Counted from the stretch's first letter, positions 29,906 through 39,979 are shown. The stretch is 64,000 nucleotides of DNA from Streptomyces spororaveus (GCF_016755875.1 NZ_BNED01000005.1:6214001-6278000), one strand, 5' to 3'. The notes: generated by a model from the letters alone, not told the origin. Numbers and translations are program-made.

Positions 29906-30825
29906 GAGGCCACCTCGCAGCCGACGCGCTCTCACCGCGGGCCCGGACGCTGTGCGACGCGATGACCGCCGGTTTCCCGGGGCCGGGCGACCTCCGCGCC
30001 CTGCGGGCGGCCGTGGCGTCCGGGTCCGGCCGGGAGGGTCCGGCCGTGGCCTCGGTGTCCGACACCATCGCGGACGGGGTCCCGGTGCGGATCTACGATC
30101 CCGCGCCCGGCCGGGCCGGCCGGCCCCTGGTCGTGTACCTGCACGGCGGCGGCTGGGTCATGTGCGGCCTGGACACCCACGACGCGACCTGCCACTCCCT
30201 GGCCCTGGCGGCAGGCGCCGTGGTCGTCTCGGCGGACTACCGCCTCGCCCCGGAACACCCCTGGCCGGCGGCGCCCGACGACGCGCTGACGGTCCTGCTC
30301 TGGGCCCGGGAGCGGGCCCGCGCGCTCGGCTGCGACCCCGGCCGGGTGGTGCTGGCGGGGGACTCCAGCGGCGGCAACCTCGCGGCCGTGACCGCCCTGC
30401 GCGCACCCGAACTCGTCGCGGGACAGGTGCTGTTCTATCCGCCGCTGGACGCCCGGATGGACTCCGCCTCCGTGGAGACGTACGCGGAGGGCTACTTCCA
30501 CACCGCCGCCCACATGGCCTGGTACTGGGACGCGTACGGCGGCGACCCGGAGCACCCGCACGTCTCGCCGCTGCGCGCCCGCGACCTGTCGGGCCTGCCG
30601 CCCGCCCTGATCGTCCTCGCCGACTGCGACCCGCTGCGCGACGAGGGCCTCGCGTACGCCCGCCGGCTGGCGGGGGCCGGGGTCGACTGCACGCTCCAGC
30701 TCCACCCGGGGGTCTTCCACGGTTTTCTGGGCCTGCCGCTGCCGGCGGGCGCCGCCGCGCTACGGGCGGCCGGATCCTGGGTGGCGGGGGTGGAGGAGAG
30801 GTGCCCGCCGACCTCCCGGGCATGA
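29902..30825 (+). CDS. Alpha/beta hydrolase, hormone-sensitive-lipase family
   Basis: The product is 307 aa. The HSL oxyanion-hole motif is HGGGWVMCG, the nucleophile elbow GDSSGGN, the acid Asp lies in LADCDPLRDEG and the His in GVFHGFL. It is a cytoplasmic ester hydrolase for short or medium acyl chains or lactones. It overlaps the SDR gene by 4 nt and the next membrane-protein gene begins 8 nt downstream, making a three-gene operon. Confidence 0.92.
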   Translation: MRGHLAADALSPRARTLCDAMTAGFPGPGDLRALRAAVASGSGREGPAVASVSDTIADGVPVRIYDPAPGRAGRPLVVYLHGGGWVMCGLDTHDATCHSLALAAGAVVVSADYRLAPEHPWPAAPDDALTVLLWARERARALGCDPGRVVLAGDSSGGNLAAVTALRAPELVAGQVLFYPPLDARMDSASVETYAEGYFHTAAHMAWYWDAYGGDPEHPHVSPLRARDLSGLPPALIVLADCDPLRDEGLAYARRLAGAGVDCTLQLHPGVFHGFLGLPLPAGAAALRAAGSWVAGVEERCPPTSRA

Positions 30826-30832
30826 TGTGTGC

Positions 30833-31378
30833 ATGACGGAACTGATACGGAGACTGCCGGGCGCCGCGCTGCGCAACGGCCTTCTCCTGGCAGTGGAGTT
30901 CGGTGCGATCCGGCTGCTCCAGGGGCCCGAGGGGGCCTGGATCCCGGTCCTGCTGGCCGTCTTCGTCGTCGGCGCGGCCGTACCGCACGGCACCGACGCG
31001 GAGTTCGTCGCCCGCACCGTCGTCGCGCTCCTCGCGGTCGGCATCGCCGTGGCCGGAGGGAACACCTGGGACCGGCACACCCTCCACGACCGCGGCCGCG
31101 AGGAACGGGCGGTCGTGGTCGAGCGGACCACGGGGGAGGACGGTTCGGCCCCGGCCCTGCGGCTGCGCACCGAGGCGGGCCGGGACCTGCCCGGCCCGGT
31201 GGCGTCGGACCTCCCGGTCGGCGCCCGGCTGACCGTGACGGTGGACCCCGGCGGACCGGCCTGGTCCGTCGGCGGGCGCCCGGACCGGCCGCGGTGGCCC
31301 GCCGTCGGCACCGGGGCCCTGATCCTGCTCCAGACCGTCGTCGTCGGCCGGATCTCCCTGCGCCGCCCCAGCCCTTGA
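30833..31378 (+). CDS. Membrane protein of unknown function
   Basis: The product is 181 aa from ATG 30833 (GTG 30827 possible). Hydrophobic segments are at about 13-30, 38-55, 62-80 and 155-175. Residues 85-150 form a soluble beta-rich domain (ERAVVVERTTGEDG, LPVGARLTVTVDPGGPAW). It is probably cotranscribed with the SDR and hydrolase. No family assignment is offered. Confidence 0.75.
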   Translation: MTELIRRLPGAALRNGLLLAVEFGAIRLLQGPEGAWIPVLLAVFVVGAAVPHGTDAEFVARTVVALLAVGIAVAGGNTWDRHTLHDRGREERAVVVERTTGEDGSAPALRLRTEAGRDLPGPVASDLPVGARLTVTVDPGGPAWSVGGRPDRPRWPAVGTGALILLQTVVVGRISLRRPSP

Positions 31379-31396
31379 AGGGCGTTCCGTCCCGAA

Positions 31397-31420
31397 GGGG
31401 GCGCGGTTGCCCGCGCCCCC
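31397..31420. terminator. Bidirectional terminator between convergent genes
   Basis: GGGGGCGCG 31397-31405 pairs perfectly with CGCGCCCCC 31412-31420 (loop GTTGCC), between stops at 31378 and 31450. Confidence 0.8.
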
Positions 31421-31449
31421 ACGGGGTCCTGCCGGGTCGGAGAGCGGGT

Positions 31450-31839
31450 TCAGAGGAAGTACATGAACTGGACCCTGACGGAGAGGTCTTCGGGCCAGCG
31501 CACTTCCATACGGACCTTCACGGTGCCCCCGCTCTGGGGCGCCACGCTGTGCAGGGTGACGATCGCGGATCCCATGATGGGATCGTCGGTGACGGGGCTG
31601 AACTCCGTGATGCTGGCGAGCACCATGGTGCCCGCTCCGCGGGAGCCCGGCAGCGTCACCTCCCTTTCGAACACACCGTGGCCCCGGAAGTCGAAGGGCC
31701 GGGCGGCCATCTCCGGATTCAGCAGTGCCTTGCCCCCGCTTGCGTCCGTGGCGGGGATCGCCCGCCCCGGCCCGGCCTGCACCGAGCCGCCGCTTGCCGT
31801 GTTCCCGGTCGAGGGTTCACGAAGATTGCTGTGGGTCAT
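31450..31839 (-). CDS. Hypothetical protein, 129 aa
   Basis: ATG 31839 is chosen because GAAGGGAACGG stands just upstream; longer in-frame starts extend into unlikely sequence. The first 40 residues are Gly/Ser/Ala-rich, and the rest alternates beta-like strands (FEREVTLPGSRGAGTMVLAS, VTLHSVAPQSGGTVKVRMEV, VRVQFMYFL). There are no cysteines and no signal peptide. The preceding 196 bases to the LuxR gene hold only a short GCGGGTCC tandem at about 32021-32045. Function unknown. Confidence 0.75.
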   Translation of the reverse strand: MTHSNLREPSTGNTASGGSVQAGPGRAIPATDASGGKALLNPEMAARPFDFRGHGVFEREVTLPGSRGAGTMVLASITEFSPVTDDPIMGSAIVTLHSVAPQSGGTVKVRMEVRWPEDLSVRVQFMYFL

Positions 31840-32035
31840 GTCCGTTCCCTTCGGTGAGGAGGGGATCCCGGCACGGCAGAGCGCGTCGGCGTCCGTACGC
31901 CATGCCCGTGCGGGGATCCGCGGTGGACCGGACGTGGTGTGCTCCGGTCTTCTCTCCCCATGGTGGGAGGGTTCCCTGTCGCTGCGACCCCCTGAAATCG
32001 GGGATGTACACACCGCGGGTCCGCGGGTCCGCGGG

Positions 32036-33097
32036 TCAGCGGGTCAGGGCGGCACTGAGTTCGTCGCGCCCGTCCGCCCCGGTCTTGCGGAAGACCGCCT
32101 TGAGGTGGTCGTTGACCGTGTACGCGGACAGGCCGAGGCGGCGGGCGATCTGCTTGACGGACGCCCCCGTGCGGAGCTGCGTGACGACATCGCGTTCCCG
32201 GGGGGTGATGCCGTACCACTCGCACAACGAGGGCAGGACCAGGTCCCAGGTAGCCCCCTGGATGACGAGGGCGACATCGCCCGTGCCGCCCGCGTCGAGC
32301 ACGTGGCCCTGACAGGTGGTCCAGCGGCCGGTGGCGGCCGGTGGCGCGCACACCAGGGGGATCGACCCGCCCTCGCGGCGGGCTTCCGCCCGGGCGACGA
32401 GCGAGAGCGAGACGAAGAAGGCTTCCGCGACCCAAGGGGGAGCGCCGTGCGCCGACCACTGGTCCAGCCACAGCTGCGCCTGGGGGCTGACGGCCCCGAT
32501 CCGGTGGTCGGAACCGACGGTGATCACTCCCGCCGACAGCGGGGGAACCTCGGGGCACAGGGGACCGGCCGTCGCGTACCGGCGCAGGGCGGCCATCAGC
32601 GCCGGTACGAGCCGGGCCGCCCGCCGGGCGTCGTCCTCGCCGAACGGCGCGGCACCTTCGCAGCGGAGCAGCCCGAGGGCCCCCCACACGCCGCGCCTGT
32701 CCCGGAGGAGCAGACGCAGCTCGGAACCGGCCCCGTGGGCGGTGAGGATCTTCCGCATGCGCGGGTCGGGCGCGGGCGACCCGTCGCTGCCCGCGCCCAC
32801 GACGACGGCCGGGGTCCGCAGGAGGGTCGGGACCGCCGGCCGCCGCGGGTCGCCCAGATGCCGGTGCATGACGAGCTCCCTGACCAGCGCGGGGTCGTAC
32901 TCGTGCCAGAAACTGAAGCTGCCCAGCCCGGGACCGGTCGCCGGGTCGGTTCCCACCAGGCTCAGCGCGTCGTGGGACACGATGGGGGCGAGCACGCGCG
33001 AGATCCCCGCTCCGACCTCTTCGGGGCCGGTGCGCTGGCTCGCCGCGGCATAGAGGTCACACGCCAGACGCCTGTCATCGAAGAACGTAAGGCTCAT
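32036..33097 (-). CDS. LuxR-family (NarL-type HTH) transcriptional regulator
   Basis: The product is 353 aa. Residues 1-190 or so look like a GAF-type sensory region (ISRVLAPIVSHDALSL, RLLLRDRRGVWGALGLLRCE). The C-terminal HTH covers about 285-350: ITPRERDVVTQLRTGASVKQ, then IARRLGLSAYTVNDHLKAVF. No phospho-acceptor receiver domain is present. It is divergent from a methyltransferase gene and upstream of the hypothetical gene at 31450. Signal and targets are unknown. Confidence 0.88.
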   Translation of the reverse strand: MSLTFFDDRRLACDLYAAASQRTGPEEVGAGISRVLAPIVSHDALSLVGTDPATGPGLGSFSFWHEYDPALVRELVMHRHLGDPRRPAVPTLLRTPAVVVGAGSDGSPAPDPRMRKILTAHGAGSELRLLLRDRRGVWGALGLLRCEGAAPFGEDDARRAARLVPALMAALRRYATAGPLCPEVPPLSAGVITVGSDHRIGAVSPQAQLWLDQWSAHGAPPWVAEAFFVSLSLVARAEARREGGSIPLVCAPPAATGRWTTCQGHVLDAGGTGDVALVIQGATWDLVLPSLCEWYGITPRERDVVTQLRTGASVKQIARRLGLSAYTVNDHLKAVFRKTGADGRDELSAALTR

Positions 33098-33296
33098 ATC
33101 GCCCCATTATCCCGGGTGTGCGCGATGCGGCCCGGGCTGCGGACAGGGGCCGCTCCCGCCCCCGGTGAACACGGACCATCACTCTGCGTGAGGTCGGGCA
33201 CCGCCACGGCGTGCCCCGTCGACCCGGCCATCACCCTCCGTAGGGCACAAGTACCCCTGCCTTGTTGCCGATTGCGTGATCGAAAACAATGGACGC

Positions 33297-34022
33297 ATGA
33301 CGACACGTGCCCGCTCCTTCGACGCGGCAGCCGCCCTGTACGCGGCCCACCGCCCCGGCTATCCCCCGGCCCTCTTCGACGCCGTCGAGTCCCTCACCGG
33401 GCGGCCGCTCGCCGGTGCGCGGGTGGCCGACGTGGGAGCCGGCACCGGGATCGCCACCGCGCTCCTGCGCGAGCGCGGGGCCGAGGTCCTCGCCGTGGAG
33501 CCCGGGGACGGGATGGCGGCCGAGTTCCGCCGGACCTGCCCCGGCGTCCCGATCGTGCGCGGCGACGGGAACCGGCTGCCGCTGGCCTCCGGCTCCGTCG
33601 ACCTGATCACCTACGCCCAGGCCTGGCACTGGACCGACCCGGCCCGCTCCGTGCCCGAGGCCCGCCGGGTGCTGCGCCCCGGCGGCGCACTCGCGCTCTG
33701 GTGGAACGACACGGACACCACCGTCCCGTGGATCGCCGAACAGGAGGAGCGGCTCCGGGTCTTCTTCGAGGTCAAGGGGGAGACCCACCGCACCCTGCCC
33801 GAGGGGATCGGCGAGTTCACCACCCGGTCGGTGACGTGGTCCCGGCACATCACGCTGGACGACCACCTCGCCAACCTCGCCAGCCACTCCGCCTTCCTGG
33901 TCCTGGGCGAGGAGCGCACCCGCGCGTACTTCGCGGGGGAGCGGGAGCTGCTGGAGCCGCTCTTCCCGGACGGCGTCGTCGAGGAGCAGTACGCCGTGCA
34001 GCTCAGCGTCGCGGTGGTGTGA
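33297..34022 (+). CDS. Class I SAM-dependent methyltransferase
   Basis: The product is 241 aa from ATG 33297; GTG 33276 would add 7 residues. Motif I is VADVGAGTGIATALL, the acidic residue after beta-2 is VEPGD, and post-I blocks are GDGNRLPLASGSVDLITYA and EARRVLRPGGALAL. AQAWHW is typical of the Methyltransf_11 group near UbiE and trans-aconitate methyltransferases. Its last 20 bases overlap the convergent fadE gene. Substrate unknown. Confidence 0.9.
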   Translation: MTTRARSFDAAAALYAAHRPGYPPALFDAVESLTGRPLAGARVADVGAGTGIATALLRERGAEVLAVEPGDGMAAEFRRTCPGVPIVRGDGNRLPLASGSVDLITYAQAWHWTDPARSVPEARRVLRPGGALALWWNDTDTTVPWIAEQEERLRVFFEVKGETHRTLPEGIGEFTTRSVTWSRHITLDDHLANLASHSAFLVLGEERTRAYFAGERELLEPLFPDGVVEEQYAVQLSVAVV

Positions 34023-35061
34023 GGGACCGCAGGACCTCGGCCCGGCAGGCCGACGGCGTTCCCCAGGCGTCCCGCAGCGGGCGGGCCTTGCGCAGCCACA
34101 GGGACAGGTCCAGCTCCTCGGTGTAGCCCACCGCGCCGTGGAGCTGGAGCGCCGTCATCGCCGCCCGGTAGGACGCCTCGCCGGCCGCCAGTTTCGCCGC
34201 CGCCACCTCGCCCGGAGCGAGGGACAGCGCCGCCGCCCACACCAGCGGCCGGGCGAACTCCAGGTCGAGCAGGGTGTCCGCCAGCCGGTGCTTCACCGCC
34301 TGGAAGCTCCCGATCGGCGTACCGAACTGCGTACGCTGCTTGGCGTACTCCACCGTCCGCGCCAGCATCGCCTCGCCGGCGCCCAGGCACTGGGCGGCCG
34401 TCAGCAGCCGGGCCCAGCGCGCCGCCACCTCGGCCGCCCGGGTCACCGCCGGTCCGGCCGCCAGCAGTTCACCCCGGCCGGCCGGCGGGACGGACAGCCG
34501 GCGCGCGGGGTCCGTCGACCGCACCGGCCCGTCCGCCCCCTCCGCCCGGTCCACCGGGTCCACGGGGTCCGCCCCGTCCGCCCGGCCCGTGCCGCCCCCT
34601 TCGGCCACCAGCCGCAGTTCGCCCGCCGGTGACACCGTGAAGCAGTACGTCGCCGCATCCGCGTCCAGCGCGTACGGGCTCCCGCCCGGCAGGGTCAGCG
34701 TGGCCGAGTGCTCGCCCTGGGCCAGCCCCGGCAGGAACCGCTTGGCGAGCGCCTCGTCCGCCAGCTCCGCCAGCAGCACCGACACCGCGGCGCTCTCCAC
34801 CACCGGACCCGGCACCCCGGCCCGGCCCAGCTCCACGAAGCCGAGGGACAGCTCCAGCGGGAGCGGGCCCGCGCCCTCGTGGCGCTCCGGGACGGCCAGC
34901 GCGAACAGACCCGTCCCCGCGAGCCGCGACCACAGCGCCCGCCCGGGCGCGAAGTCGCCGTCCGCCCAGGCCCGGACCGCCGCCGGGACCGGTGCCGAGC
35001 CGAGCAGGGAGCGCAGCGTACGGGCGAAGTCCGACTGCTCGTCGGTCGGCAGGAAGCGCAT
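34003..35061 (-). CDS. Acyl-CoA dehydrogenase, FadE32/FadE33-like subunit
   Basis: The product is 352 aa, the shorter, divergent ACAD type seen in actinobacterial alpha2beta2 heterotetrameric dehydrogenases for steroid side chains and rings. The C-terminal FAD/CoA helices are clear (ARTVEYAKQRTQFGTPIGSF, LQLHGAVGYTEELDLSLWLR). An Asp/Gly-rich insertion lies at about residues 160-195. ATG 35061 shares one base with the FadE31-like stop (TGATG). Partnership with the FadE31-like subunit is inferred from the adjacent gene and known mycobacterial complexes. Confidence 0.85.
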   Translation of the reverse strand: MRFLPTDEQSDFARTLRSLLGSAPVPAAVRAWADGDFAPGRALWSRLAGTGLFALAVPERHEGAGPLPLELSLGFVELGRAGVPGPVVESAAVSVLLAELADEALAKRFLPGLAQGEHSATLTLPGGSPYALDADAATYCFTVSPAGELRLVAEGGGTGRADGADPVDPVDRAEGADGPVRSTDPARRLSVPPAGRGELLAAGPAVTRAAEVAARWARLLTAAQCLGAGEAMLARTVEYAKQRTQFGTPIGSFQAVKHRLADTLLDLEFARPLVWAAALSLAPGEVAAAKLAAGEASYRAAMTALQLHGAVGYTEELDLSLWLRKARPLRDAWGTPSACRAEVLRSLTPPRR

Positions 35062-36206
35062 CAGCGGCGGCCCTTCGGGAGGCCGAGCAGCCGCTCGGCG
35101 ATGATGTCGCGCTGGATCTCGTTCGTCCCGGCGTAGATCGGCCCGGCGAGGGAGAACACCCACGGCTCGGCCCACTCGCCGTCCGCCAGCTCCGCGTCCG
35201 CGCCCAGCAGGTCCAGCGCCGTCTCGTGCAGGGCGATGTCGTACTGCGACCAGAACACCTTGTTCAGGCTGGACTCGGCGCCGATCGTCCCGCCCGCCGC
35301 GAAGCGCGAGGCGTTCGCCCAGGTGAACAGCTCGTACGCGCGCGCCCCGACCACCGCGTCCGCCACCCGGTCCCGCAGCGCGGAGTCGGACGGGTCCCCC
35401 TGCGCCCGCCACAGCGCGACCAGCCGGTCCGCCGCCGCCAGGAAACGGCCGGGGGAGCGCAGGGTCAGCCCGCGTTCGTTGCCGGTCGTCGACATGGCGA
35501 TCCGCCAGCCCTGTCCCGGCTCCCCGATGACGTCCTCGTCCGGTACGAAGACCCGGTCGAGGAAGAGCTCCGCGAAGGCCGGCTTGCCGTCGAGGCGCCC
35601 GATGGGCCGCACCGTCACCCCCGGTGCCCGCAGGTCGAACATCAGGTACGTCAGCCCCTGGTGCGGCTTCGGGGTGTCCGGGTCGGTGCGGAAGATCCCG
35701 AAGGCGCGGTCCGCGAACGCCGCCCGCGAGGACCAGGTCTTCTGCCCGGACAGCAGCCAGCCGCCCTCCGCGCGGACCGCCCGCGACTTCAGCGAGGCCA
35801 GGTCCGAGCCCGACTCCGGCTCCGACCAGGCCTGCGCCCAGACGACCTCGCCGCCCGCCATCGACGGCAGCACCCGCGCGCGCTGCTCGGCGCTCGCGTG
35901 GTCGAAGAGCGTGGGGGCGAGGAGGTTGATGCCGTTCTGCGAGACCCGGCCGGGCGCGCCCGCGGCCCAGTACTCCTCCTCGAAGACCAGCCAGGTGACG
36001 ATGTCCACGCCCCGGCCGCCGTACTCCTCGGGCCACGAGACCACCGACCAGCGGTCCGCGTGCAGCCGCGCCTCCCACTCCCGGTGCGCCGCGAAGCCCT
36101 CGGCGGTCTCCAGGGAGGGCAGGGGCCGGGCCGGGACGTGGGCGCGGAGCCAGTCGCGGGCCTCGGCCCGGAAGGCCTCCACGTCCGCCGTGTGCGTGAG
36201 TTCCAT
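35061..36206 (-). CDS. fadE31: Acyl-CoA dehydrogenase, FadE31-like
   Basis: The product is 381 aa. It matches FadE31 of the mycobacterial KstR2 regulon along its length: FEEEYWAAGAPGR, AQAWSEPESGSDLASLKS, LSGQKTWSSRAAFADR, STTGNERGLTLRSPGRF, GPIYAGTNEIQRDIIAERLL. In the HIP pathway these enzymes desaturate CoA thioesters derived from steroid rings C/D, using FAD. It is coupled (TGATG) to the smaller subunit downstream and to the hydratase upstream. Orthology is judged from remembered sequence, not computed. Confidence 0.85.
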   Translation of the reverse strand: MELTHTADVEAFRAEARDWLRAHVPARPLPSLETAEGFAAHREWEARLHADRWSVVSWPEEYGGRGVDIVTWLVFEEEYWAAGAPGRVSQNGINLLAPTLFDHASAEQRARVLPSMAGGEVVWAQAWSEPESGSDLASLKSRAVRAEGGWLLSGQKTWSSRAAFADRAFGIFRTDPDTPKPHQGLTYLMFDLRAPGVTVRPIGRLDGKPAFAELFLDRVFVPDEDVIGEPGQGWRIAMSTTGNERGLTLRSPGRFLAAADRLVALWRAQGDPSDSALRDRVADAVVGARAYELFTWANASRFAAGGTIGAESSLNKVFWSQYDIALHETALDLLGADAELADGEWAEPWVFSLAGPIYAGTNEIQRDIIAERLLGLPKGRR

Positions 36207-37108
36207 CAGGTGTTCGCCTCCTTCATGGCGGCGTCCTTCATGGCGGACACGTCCATGCCGCCGAGCGGGTCCGCCGTCGTCTCCGCGTTGTGCGCGTGGG
36301 CGAGGTGGTGCAGGCCGAACACCGAGTCCATGCCGGTGTGCAGCCCCTGGAGGTCCTCGGCCTGGTTGACGGCCCGCTTGGTCAGCGCCAGTCCGAAGGC
36401 GGGCATCCCGGCGATCCGCAGCGCCAGCCGCTCGGTCTCGGCCTCCAGGCCGTCCGGTGCCACGACCCGGTTGACCATGCCGACCTCGTACGCGCGCCGG
36501 GCCGGCATCCGGTCGCCGGTGTAGAGGAACTCCTTCGCGATCCGGGGCGGCATCGCCCACGGGTGCGCGAAGTACTCGACGCCCGGGATGCCCATCCGTA
36601 CGACCGGGTCCGCGAAGAAGGCGTCCTCGCTCGCCACGATCAGGTCGCAGACCCACGCCAGCATCAGCCCGCCCGCCACGCAGGCCCCGCGCACCGAGGC
36701 GATCACCGGCTTCGGCAGCTCCCGCCAGCGCCGGCACATCCCCAGGTACACCTCGGACTCGCGCGCGAAGCGGGACTCGGCGCCCGGCCGGCCGGTGTGG
36801 TCCCACCACAGGCCGGCCCGCCGCTTCGAGGGCAGGTGGGCGTCGCGTCCGGGGGTGCCGATGTCGTGGCCCGCGGAGAAGTGCTCACCGGCCCCGGCGA
36901 GGACGACCACCTTCACCGCGGGGTCGTCGGCGGCCCGGTAGAAGGCGTCGTCCAGCGCGTAGGTCATCGCGCTGTTCTGCGCGTTGCGGTAGCGGGGGCG
37001 GTTCATGGTCACGTACGCGACCGGGCCGCGGCGCTCGTAGAGCACGGGTGTCTCGTCGGGCGGGCGGTCGTCGGGCCTGCGGTCGTCGGGCATGCGGCGT
37101 CCATCCAT
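36206..37108 (-). CDS. Enoyl-CoA hydratase/isomerase-family protein
   Basis: The product is 300 aa (ATG 37093 would remove 5 residues). Crotonase motifs: VTMNRPRYRNAQNSAM, the oxyanion hole AGAGEHFSAGHDIG, and VRGACVAGGLMLAWVCDLIV. An insertion after SAGHDIG (residues 88-120, with KRRAGLWWDHTGRP) resembles a subset of mycobacterial EchA proteins. It is the first gene of the minus-strand operon with two ACADs, under the KstR2-type operator. The exact HIP-pathway step is unclear; it is not EchA20, which lies at 46818-47567. Confidence 0.85.
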   Translation of the reverse strand: MDGRRMPDDRRPDDRPPDETPVLYERRGPVAYVTMNRPRYRNAQNSAMTYALDDAFYRAADDPAVKVVVLAGAGEHFSAGHDIGTPGRDAHLPSKRRAGLWWDHTGRPGAESRFARESEVYLGMCRRWRELPKPVIASVRGACVAGGLMLAWVCDLIVASEDAFFADPVVRMGIPGVEYFAHPWAMPPRIAKEFLYTGDRMPARRAYEVGMVNRVVAPDGLEAETERLALRIAGMPAFGLALTKRAVNQAEDLQGLHTGMDSVFGLHHLAHAHNAETTADPLGGMDVSAMKDAAMKEANT

Positions 37109-37127
37109 CCTTCACGAGCGAAGCTTC

Positions 37128-37147
37128 CCTAACAAGTGTTTGGTAGG
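37128..37147. promoter_or_regulatory. KstR2-type operator, divergent promoter 1
   Basis: CCTAACAAGTGTTTGGTAGG is a 20-bp imperfect palindrome (16 of 20 symmetric). Its core, 37131-37144, fits the mycobacterial KstR2 consensus AnCAAGnnCTTGnT with one mismatch. It lies between the divergent hydratase and fadE30-remnant/ipdF operons. A closely similar site is at 47587-47605. Confidence 0.8.
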
Positions 37148-37160
37148 TTAACGTACGGCC

Positions 37161-37337
37161 ATGAGCAGCGTCGAGGAGTTCCGCACCGGGGTCCGGGGGT
37201 GGCTACGGACCCACCTCGCCGGCGGGTTCGCCGCCCACAAGGGCCGCGGCGGACCCGGCCGCGCGGGCTCGGCCGGGATCCGGCGCACCCTCGTCGCCGA
37301 GCGGGTCCTCGGCCTTCCCAAGGAGGTACGGGCGTGA
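37161..37337 (+). pseudogene. fadE30: fadE30 remnant with large in-frame internal deletion (58 codons)
   Basis: ATG 37161 to TGA 37335-37337 encodes 58 residues. The first 36 or so (SSVEEFRTGVRGWLRTHLAG, FAAHKGRGGPGR) match the N-terminus of FadE30. The last 15 (TLVAERVLGLPKEVRA) match its C-terminus, joined in frame. About 320 codons carrying FAD and CoA sites are gone, so it cannot be an enzyme. The tail keeps AAGGAGG and a GTGA overlap that start ipdF. In M. tuberculosis, fadE30 occupies the same place before ipdF. Confidence 0.82.
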
Positions 37338-38116
37338 ACACCCCCGGCTATGTCCCCGGACACGGACTGCTGAAGGACCGCACCGCCGTCGTCACCGCCG
37401 CCGCCGGGGCCGGCATCGGCGGAGCCACCGCCCGCCGCCTCCTGGAGGAGGGCGCCCGCATCGTCATCGGCGACGCCCACGCCCGCCGCCTGAAGGAGAC
37501 CGAGGAGGCGCTCGCCGCCGAGTTCGGCGCCGACCGCGTCACCTCCCTGCCCTGCGACGTCACCGACGAGGACCAGGTCCAGGCCCTCTTCGCACGCGCC
37601 GAGCAGACCCACGGCCGCCTCGACATCGTCGTCAACAACGCCGGCCTCGGCGGCACCGCCGCCCTCGCCGACATGACCGACGAGCAGTGGTCCCGCGTCC
37701 TCGACGTCACCCTGAACGGCACCTTCCGCTGCACCCGCGCCGCCCTGCGCTCGTTCAGGGCGTCCGGCGGCGGCGGAGTGATCGTCAACAACGCCTCCGT
37801 CATCGGCTGGCGCGCCCAGACCGGCCAGGCCCACTACGCCGCCGCCAAGGCCGGAGTGATGGCCCTGACCCGCTGCGCGGCCCTGGAGGCCGCCGAGTTC
37901 GGCGTACGCGTCAACGCGGTCGCCCCGAGCCTGGCCATGCACCCGCACCTGGTGAAGGTCACCAGCGAGGAGCTCCTGGCCGAACTGACCGCCCGCGAGG
38001 CCTTCGGCCGGTACGCCGAACCCTGGGAGGTCGCCAACGTCATCGTCTTCCTGGCCAGCGCCTACTCGTCGTACATGACCGGCGAGACGGTGTCCGTCAG
38101 CAGCCAGCACGCCTGA
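37334..38116 (+). CDS. ipdF: IpdF-like SDR, ring C/D hydroxyacyl-CoA dehydrogenase
   Basis: The product is 260 aa from GTG 37334, overlapping the fadE30 remnant stop. It matches IpdF (Rv3559c): VVTAAAGAGIGGATARRLL, VNNAGLGGTAALADMTDEQW, VLDVTLNGTFRCTRAALR, NNASVIGWRAQTGQAHYAAA, MTGETVSVSSQHA. Catalytic Ser, Tyr (HYAAAK) and Lys are present. In mycobacteria IpdF oxidises the 5-hydroxyl of 5-OH-HIC-CoA during HIP catabolism. Gene order fadE30-ipdF-kstR2-fadA6 is conserved. Confidence 0.87.
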   Translation: MNTPGYVPGHGLLKDRTAVVTAAAGAGIGGATARRLLEEGARIVIGDAHARRLKETEEALAAEFGADRVTSLPCDVTDEDQVQALFARAEQTHGRLDIVVNNAGLGGTAALADMTDEQWSRVLDVTLNGTFRCTRAALRSFRASGGGGVIVNNASVIGWRAQTGQAHYAAAKAGVMALTRCAALEAAEFGVRVNAVAPSLAMHPHLVKVTSEELLAELTAREAFGRYAEPWEVANVIVFLASAYSSYMTGETVSVSSQHA

Positions 38117-38153
38117 CGGGTGTCCTGCCGATGCCCTGGCCGAGAATGGACGC

Positions 38154-38783
38154 GTGCCAACGAACAAGCCGACAGCCAAGAAGAAGCCACAGGTGACGGC
38201 GTCCCCCGAACGGCGTCGTGAACTCCTCGACACCGCCGCCGAGGTCTTCGCCGCGCAGGGTTACAACGCCACCACCGTCCGCAAGATCGCCGACGCCGCC
38301 GGCATGCTCGCCGGCAGCCTCTACTACCACTTCGATTCCAAGGAATCGATGCTCGACGAGATCCTCTCCGCCTTCCTGACCGAACTGTGGGAGGGGTACG
38401 ACACCGTCCTCGCCGCCGGTCTCGGCCCCAGGGAGACCATCGAGGCCCTCGTCACCGAGTCCTTCCGGGAGATCGACCGGCACCGCGCCGCCGTCGCCAT
38501 CTACCAGAAGGAGTCCCGCACCCTCTCCGCCCAGCCCCGCTTCCACTACCTCTCCGACTCGCAGCAGAAGTTCGAGAAGGCCTGGCTGGGGACGCTGGAG
38601 CGCGGGGTCGCCGCCAAGGCCTTCCGCGCCGACCTCGACATCCGCCTCACCTACCGCTTCGTGCGCGACACGGTGTGGGTGGCGGCCTCCTGGTACCGGC
38701 CGGGCGGACAGCACAGCCCCGAGGAGATCGCCCGCCAGTACCTGTCGATGGTGCTGGACGGGATCGCACTGCGCCCCACGTGA
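38154..38783 (+). CDS. kstR2: TetR-family repressor KstR2
   Basis: The product is 209 aa from GTG 38154. The TetR HTH is at about residues 20-65 (RRELLDTAAEVFAAQGYNAT, VRKIADAAGMLAGSLYYHFD). The C-terminal domain has KstR2-specific blocks (VAIYQKESRTLSAQPRFHYL, YRFVRDTVWVAASWYRPGG, QYLSMVLDGI). In mycobacteria KstR2 represses the HIP genes and is released by HIP-CoA. The two operator-like sites at 37128 and 47587 support the same role. The Lys-rich first 12 residues are unlike the mycobacterial protein. Confidence 0.88.
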   Translation: MPTNKPTAKKKPQVTASPERRRELLDTAAEVFAAQGYNATTVRKIADAAGMLAGSLYYHFDSKESMLDEILSAFLTELWEGYDTVLAAGLGPRETIEALVTESFREIDRHRAAVAIYQKESRTLSAQPRFHYLSDSQQKFEKAWLGTLERGVAAKAFRADLDIRLTYRFVRDTVWVAASWYRPGGQHSPEEIARQYLSMVLDGIALRPT

Positions 38784-38809
38784 GAGACCCCACCGTCTGA
38801 GGAGATCCG

Positions 38810-39967
<1,158 letters not shown>

Positions 39968-39979
39968 CCGCCGTACGGG

